In this document: piece after piece, positions 34,841 through 38,444 of the stretch
How the letters are laid out: each line of letters opens with the position of its first letter
Position numbering within the stretch: the first letter of the stretch is position 1
NCBI RefSeq assembly: GCF_001683335.1
Contig: NZ_CP016201.1
Coordinates: 1,826,256-1,864,699, forward strand
Length of the DNA: 38,444 nucleotides
Reading direction: 5' to 3'
From: Selenomonas sp. oral taxon 126
Lineage (GTDB): Bacteria > Bacillota > Negativicutes > Selenomonadales > Selenomonadaceae
Notes under the pieces: model-generated
The model's input: only the letters and a program-made list of their open reading frames with translations
What the model was told of the DNA's origin: nothing
Database searches by the model: none
Made by a program: the position numbers and the translations under genes

Positions 34841-36004
34841 ATGATTACGGACGGATTTACCTATGTCGCCGTGCTCATCCTGCTTGCAGGTGCACTGGTG
34901 ACGCTTGAGAAGGGAACGGGGTGGACGCTGTTCCGCTACCTGCCTGCCGTCGTGCTCGTCTATCTCATCTCCATGCTGCTGTGCACGGTCGGCACATGGG
35001 ATATGGCGGCGACAAAGCCGGCGTATGCGGGGCTGAAAAATTCGCTGACGTATGCGATGGTCTTTACCATGCTGCTGCGCTGCGACATTCGCAAGGTGCT
35101 CAAGCTCGGTCCACGGATGCTGCTCGGCTTTTTCTCTGCGTCCGTGACCATCATGATCGGCTTTATCGTCGCATTTCTCGTTATGAAGAACTTTATCGGT
35201 GGGGATTCGTGGATGGCACTCGGTGCACTCTGCGGTTCGTGGCTCGGCGGCTCGGGCAACATGGTTGCTGTGCAGGCGGCACTTGGTGTGTCGGAGGCGG
35301 ATATGGGCTATGCGCTCGTGGTCGACTCGATTGACTACTCCATCTGGGTCATGTTCCTGCTCTGGCTCATCACGCTTGCACCGCGTTTCAACAAGTGGAA
35401 TAAGGCAGATACGACTCAGCTTGATGCCGTGTCACGCAGCCTTGAGGAGGATGCAAAGCTGAATACGGGGGCGATCACATTCCAGAGCCTCATCCTCCTG
35501 CTTGGTACAGCACTTGTTGTTTCTGCAGTCGGCGCGAACGTCGGCAAGATGCTCAATGCCGCAGTACCGTTCTTTGACAAGGCAACGTGGACAATCCTCT
35601 TTATCACAGCACTTGGACTCATCGGTGCGGTCTCGCCGCTCGGACGTGTGGCGGGGTCGGCAGAGATGTCGAATGTCCTGCTCTACTCTGTCATTGCACT
35701 GCTCGCCTCGCGTGCGTCTCTGCTCGAGCTCGGTGATGCACCCTACTGGATCTTGACGGGCTTCATCATTCTCGGCGTCCACTTCATACTCATGTTCCTC
35801 CTTGCACGTCTCTTCAAACTCGATATGTTCACTGCGTGTGTTGCCTCACTTGCAAACATCGGCGGCACGGCATCCGCGCCTGTACTTGCGGGCACGTATT
35901 CCGGCTCGCTTGTCCCTGTCGGCATTCTGATGGCACTGATGGGTTATGTCATCGGTACACCGTTTGGCATTCTCGTTGCACATACAATGGAAATGTTCAA
36001 GTAG
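34841..36004 (+). CDS. DUF819 family integral membrane protein
   Basis: A 387-residue protein with about ten hydrophobic segments, matching the DUF819 (YjcL-like) family by the repeated glycine motifs GALCGSWLGGSGNMVAVQAA near residue 130 and ANIGGTASAPVLAGTYSGSL near 345. Such internal repeats resemble secondary carriers, but no substrate is established. The ATG at 34841 has AAAGGAG 8 nt upstream. It faces away from a dipeptide epimerase gene across a shared spacer, which suggests a role in uptake of murein dipeptides or similar acids (inference). Confidence 0.85.
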   Translation: MITDGFTYVAVLILLAGALVTLEKGTGWTLFRYLPAVVLVYLISMLLCTVGTWDMAATKPAYAGLKNSLTYAMVFTMLLRCDIRKVLKLGPRMLLGFFSASVTIMIGFIVAFLVMKNFIGGDSWMALGALCGSWLGGSGNMVAVQAALGVSEADMGYALVVDSIDYSIWVMFLLWLITLAPRFNKWNKADTTQLDAVSRSLEEDAKLNTGAITFQSLILLLGTALVVSAVGANVGKMLNAAVPFFDKATWTILFITALGLIGAVSPLGRVAGSAEMSNVLLYSVIALLASRASLLELGDAPYWILTGFIILGVHFILMFLLARLFKLDMFTACVASLANIGGTASAPVLAGTYSGSLVPVGILMALMGYVIGTPFGILVAHTMEMFK

Positions 36005-36023
36005 ATACGAAAAGGATTCGTTC

Positions 36024-36060
36024 AAAAACCTGTCGCGTGAAAATGCGGCAGGTTTTTCTT
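36024..36060 (+). terminator. Terminator after the DUF819 gene
   Basis: AAAAACCTGTCGC pairs with GCGGCAGGTTTTT (one G-T pair), loop GTGAAAAT, followed by a T-rich tail TTTTTCTT. Confidence 0.88.
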
Positions 36061-36097
36061 GCCTTATCTCGCAAAACGTCATAAAATGAAATACAAA

Positions 36098-36266
36098 TAA
36101 AGGAATCGCTGATAAAATGAAGTCCGTCAGATTGGCGTAGATTTTTTCGTCCGAACAAGGAGACAAACCGGACGCATAGCAAGGGCTATGTGGAGGATTT
36201 GTCGACACAGTGCGGGCAAAAAAGATACGTCAAGATGGCGTGGCTGAATTTATCAGTGCTTCCTAA
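36098..36266 (+). repeat. Dispersed hairpin element, copy 3
   Basis: About 169 bp, same orientation as copy 1. Ends are AAGGAATCGCTGATAAA and TTTATCAGTGCTTCCT. The internal stem is GACAAA/TTTGTC where copies 1 and 2 have GGCAAA/TTTGCC, a compensated change. The apical stem CATAGC/GCTATG is kept. It lies between the DUF819 terminator and the rfbA ribosome binding site, so it probably forms part of the rfbA upstream region. Confidence 0.9.
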
Positions 36267-36284
36267 ATGCAGAGAGGTGACGGG

Positions 36285-37160
36285 ATGATAACGAAGGGAA
36301 TTATTCTTGCGGGCGGCTCGGGAACACGCCTCTATCCGCTTACGAAGGTTGTATCCAAGCAGCTCATGCCGATCTACGACAAACCGATGATCTACTATCC
36401 GCTGAGTGCACTGATGCTTGCGGGAATCAAGGACATTCTCATCATCACCACGCCGAACGACAGTGCGCTCTATCAGGAGCTGCTCGGCGACGGCAGCCAG
36501 CTGGGGATATCCATTTCCTATGCTGTGCAGCCGAGTCCGGACGGACTCGCACAGGCGTTCATCATCGGTGCAGACTTTATTGCGGGCGAGGGCTGTGCGC
36601 TTGTGCTCGGTGATAACATTTTCTACGGCTCGGATTTCGCGCAGGTTCTGCAGCGTGCTGTGCGGCGGGATGATGGGGCGACCGTCTTTGCCTACTATGT
36701 CTCCGATCCCGAGCGTTACGGCGTTGTTTCCTTCGATGATGCAGGAAATGCGCTCACACTTGAGGAAAAGCCCAAAGAGCCGCAGTCGAACTATGCTGTC
36801 ACGGGGCTTTACTTTTATGACAGCGACATCGTTGAGATCGCGCGCGGCATCCGTCCGTCGGCACGTGGAGAGCTCGAGATTACGGATGTCAACAAGGCGT
36901 ATCTTGCGGCGGGGAAGCTCCACGTGGAACGACTGCGACGCGGCTATGCGTGGCTCGATACGGGAACCCACGAGTCACTGCTCTCGGCGGCTGCATTTGT
37001 TCAGACCATACAGGCGCGGCAGGGGCTCAAGATCTCCTGTATCGAGGAAATCGCCTACCGCATGGGCTACATCGACGCAGAGCAGGTGCTGCGTCTTGCC
37101 GACCCTCTCGCCAAGAATGAATATGGTGTTTATTTGAAGCGACTTATCAAGGATATATAG
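36285..37160 (+). CDS. rfbA: Glucose-1-phosphate thymidylyltransferase
   Basis: First step of dTDP-rhamnose synthesis: dTTP plus glucose 1-phosphate gives dTDP-glucose. The 291-residue length is standard. The N-terminal nucleotide-binding motif is [20 protein letters not shown], with [11 protein letters not shown] next, and VLGDNIFYG carries the metal-binding aspartate. The start at 36285 has AGAGAGGTG upstream, better than ATG 36267. rfbC follows after 9 nt. The other two pathway genes, rfbB and rfbD, are not in the window. I see no clear promoter other than what element copy 3 might carry. Confidence 0.96.
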   Translation: MITKGIILAGGSGTRLYPLTKVVSKQLMPIYDKPMIYYPLSALMLAGIKDILIITTPNDSALYQELLGDGSQLGISISYAVQPSPDGLAQAFIIGADFIAGEGCALVLGDNIFYGSDFAQVLQRAVRRDDGATVFAYYVSDPERYGVVSFDDAGNALTLEEKPKEPQSNYAVTGLYFYDSDIVEIARGIRPSARGELEITDVNKAYLAAGKLHVERLRRGYAWLDTGTHESLLSAAAFVQTIQARQGLKISCIEEIAYRMGYIDAEQVLRLADPLAKNEYGVYLKRLIKDI

Positions 37161-37169
37161 GAGCATTGT

Positions 37170-37730
37170 ATGAATGTAATTGAAACAGCACTTGCGGGCG
37201 TTCGCATCCTTGAGCCGCAGGTGTTCGGCGATGCGCGCGGCTGGTTTATGGAGAGCTGGTCGAAAAAGAAGATGGAGGATGCGGGCATCACCGTCGACTT
37301 TGTGCAGGACAATCATTCCTTCTCGGCGCAGAAGGGAACACTGCGCGGACTGCACTATCAGCTGAACCCAATGGCACAGGCAAAGCTGCTGCGTGTCTCG
37401 CGCGGTGCAATCTTCGATGTTGCCGTCGACATTCGCCGCGGCTCACCGACGTATGCGAAATGGGTCGGCGTCGAGCTCTCGGCGGAGAACTATCGCCAGC
37501 TCTTTATCCCGCGCGGGTTTGCCCACGGATTCATCACACTGACCGACGACGTGGAGGTGCAGTATAAGGCGGACAACTTCTATGCGCCCGACTGCGATGG
37601 CAATATCCGCTGGGACGACCCCGAGATCGGTGTTGCGTGGCCTCTCGCCCCCGTCGTTCTCTCGGAGAAAGATGCAAATGCGCCGCTGCTCGTAGCGCGG
37701 ACGGAGCTCAACTTTACGTACGACGCATGA
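37170..37730 (+). CDS. rfbC: dTDP-4-dehydrorhamnose 3,5-epimerase
   Basis: Cupin-fold epimerase of dTDP-rhamnose synthesis, 186 residues. The substrate motif QDNHSFSAQKGTLRGLHYQ (catalytic histidine in GLHYQ) and the RGFAHGF turn are present, and YAPDCDGNIRWDDPEIGV is the usual C-terminal segment. ATAGGAG precedes the ATG. It forms an operon with rfbA. No terminator is evident between its stop and the rRNA promoter 47 bp downstream, so read-through into the rRNA operon is possible. Confidence 0.96.
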   Translation: MNVIETALAGVRILEPQVFGDARGWFMESWSKKKMEDAGITVDFVQDNHSFSAQKGTLRGLHYQLNPMAQAKLLRVSRGAIFDVAVDIRRGSPTYAKWVGVELSAENYRQLFIPRGFAHGFITLTDDVEVQYKADNFYAPDCDGNIRWDDPEIGVAWPLAPVVLSEKDANAPLLVARTELNFTYDA

Positions 37731-37777
37731 GGGGGATGGAATTTTATCAAAAAGATGCAGAAAATGAAAAAAGGGGG

Positions 37778-37807
37778 TTGACGAGGAGTCGCCCTCTGTG
37801 TTATATT
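37778..37807 (+). promoter_or_regulatory. rRNA operon promoter
   Basis: TTGACG (37778-37783) and TATATT (37802-37807) are 18 bp apart. An A/T-rich stretch (AAAATGAAAAAA) directly upstream can act as an UP element. The 16S gene starts about 360 bp downstream. Confidence 0.7.
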
Positions 37808-38170
37808 ATGACAGTCGCGCCGATGAGGGCAGCGCGGAGATGAAAAACTCCACAAACCTAGAAACGGCGCAGGATGTACCCTGAAAACTACACAATGCAA
37901 AACATGTTAGAATAACTTCTAACAAGCCAGATGCAACATCGTTGATGTTAGTCAACGAACACAATTCTTTTACAAGAAATTGACGAGTCATGAAATGACT
38001 CTTCCGGAAGGAAATGAGATGAGACGAAGTTGCTCAGGTTGGAGCAGATTTTGCGATCTGTCAAGGAGGCAAACCGGACGCGTAGCATAGAGCTACGTGG
38101 AGGATTTGCCGACACAGACAGAGTGGAAAAGATGCCCAAGATGAGTGACTGAGTGAATCGAATTTCCGCA
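37808..38170 (+). other. rRNA operon leader region
   Basis: No protein gene. It holds the motif CCCTGAAAACTACACA, of a kind common in Firmicute rRNA leaders and spacers, then several small hairpins: GTTAGAA/TTCTAAC, AACATC/GATGTT, and GAGTCAT/ATGACTC. Its last 150 bp contain diverged copy 4 of the dispersed hairpin element. The leader is longer than needed for transcription start and probably takes part in antitermination and processing of pre-16S RNA (inference). Confidence 0.7.
38019..38155 (+). repeat. Dispersed hairpin element, diverged copy 4 in the rRNA leader
   Basis: The centre is nearly identical to the other copies: GGAGGCAAACCGGACG, apical stem CGTAGC/GCTACG (others CATAGC/GCTATG, a double compensated change), then TGGAGGATTTGCCGAC. 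The outer arms have different sequence but still pair: GCTCA with TGAGT where copy 1 has CGTCA with TGGCG, and TCTGTC with GACAGA. The terminal inverted repeat of copies 1-3 is not recognisable. It ends about 16 bp before the mature 16S start. Confidence 0.75.
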
Positions 38171-38444
38171 TTAGCGGAGAGTTTGATCCTGGCTCAGGAC
38201 GAACGCTGGCGGCGTGCTTAACACATGCAAGTCGAACGGGATAATTTGAGAGCTTGCTCTTAGAGAATCTAGTGGCAAACGGGTGAGTAACACGTAGACA
38301 ACCTGCCGACAGGATGGGGACAACATTCCGAAAGGAATGCTAATACCGAATGAAGTCGAGGGAGGGCATCCTCTCTCGATGAAAGATGGCCTCTTTTTAT
38401 GCTATCACCTGTCGATGGGTCTGCGTCTGATTAGCTGGTTGGTG
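38171..38444 (+). rRNA. rrs: 16S ribosomal RNA, 5' part
   Basis: AGAGTTTGATCCTGGCTCAG at 38178-38197 is the universal 5' site (Escherichia coli position 8), so the mature end is near 38171. GACGAACGCTGGCGGCGTG, ACATGCAAGTCGAACG and ACGGGTGAGTAACACGT follow as expected. The gene runs off the right edge. The variable V1 segment is of the type seen in Selenomonas-related Negativicutes, from memory rather than a search. Confidence 0.97.

Noticed and set aside
33588-34844. 418-codon frame antisense to the dipeptide epimerase
   Set aside because: Shadow frame; the epimerase carries all catalytic residues.
35997-36182. Short frames in hairpin elements sharing LRQSDGLHFISDS
   Set aside because: The similar peptides in copies 2 and 3 come from the repeat itself. 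Copy 1 has a stop codon in the same frame and copy 4 diverges, while the changes follow stem pairing, so the element is not coding.

Overview
The window looks like a piece of a chromosome from a Selenomonas-like member of the Negativicutes. The reasons are the 5' part of a 16S rRNA gene at the right end, a GC-rich genome in which most genes have a clear Shine-Dalgarno sequence, and the gene content: B12-dependent methionine synthesis, class I two-subunit fumarase, a menaquinone-type succinate dehydrogenase/fumarate reductase, and a sigH gene. The genus is inferred, not proven.

Layout: (1) 1-3265: sigH, a hairpin repeat, a secreted VWA protein, and a cobalamin riboswitch in front of an exported CbiK-type chelatase. 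(2) 3344-7628: a Gfo/Idh/MocA oxidoreductase followed by two ABC systems, one ABC-2 exporter-like and one ZnuCB-like metal importer without a binding protein. (3) 7703-11045: the housekeeping set rpiB-glyA-upp, a tRNA-Ser(UGA), and a small antitoxin/PIN-toxin pair. (4) 11015-16931: brnQ, divergent from murI-thioesterase-hypothetical-CofE-like, then rph-rdgB-yfcE. (5) 16932-22140: an AT-rich spacer, then fumarase and sdhCAB, the reductive branch to succinate. (6) 22166-26622: two paralogous dCache chemoreceptors of equal length. (7) 26684-32992: a lone trpD, divergent from a methionine block made of a stand-alone MetH activation domain, a MetH lacking that domain, and a homocysteine methyltransferase/MTHFR fusion. 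(8) 33035-36060: a hypothetical gene and a dipeptide epimerase, divergent from a DUF819 membrane protein. (9) 36285-38444: rfbA, rfbC, and the promoter, leader and 5' end of an rRNA operon.

The most unusual content is non-coding. A roughly 170-bp hairpin element occurs three times between genes (814-983, 24356-24523, 36098-36266), and a diverged fourth version (about 38019-38155) lies in the rRNA leader just before 16S. Paired base changes between copies keep the stems intact, which points to selection on a folded RNA or single-stranded DNA. A second, unrelated palindrome of 204 bp (28535-28738) sits in front of metH. Cobalamin links several parts: the riboswitch-controlled chelatase, the B12-dependent MetH, and its reactivation partner encoded separately.
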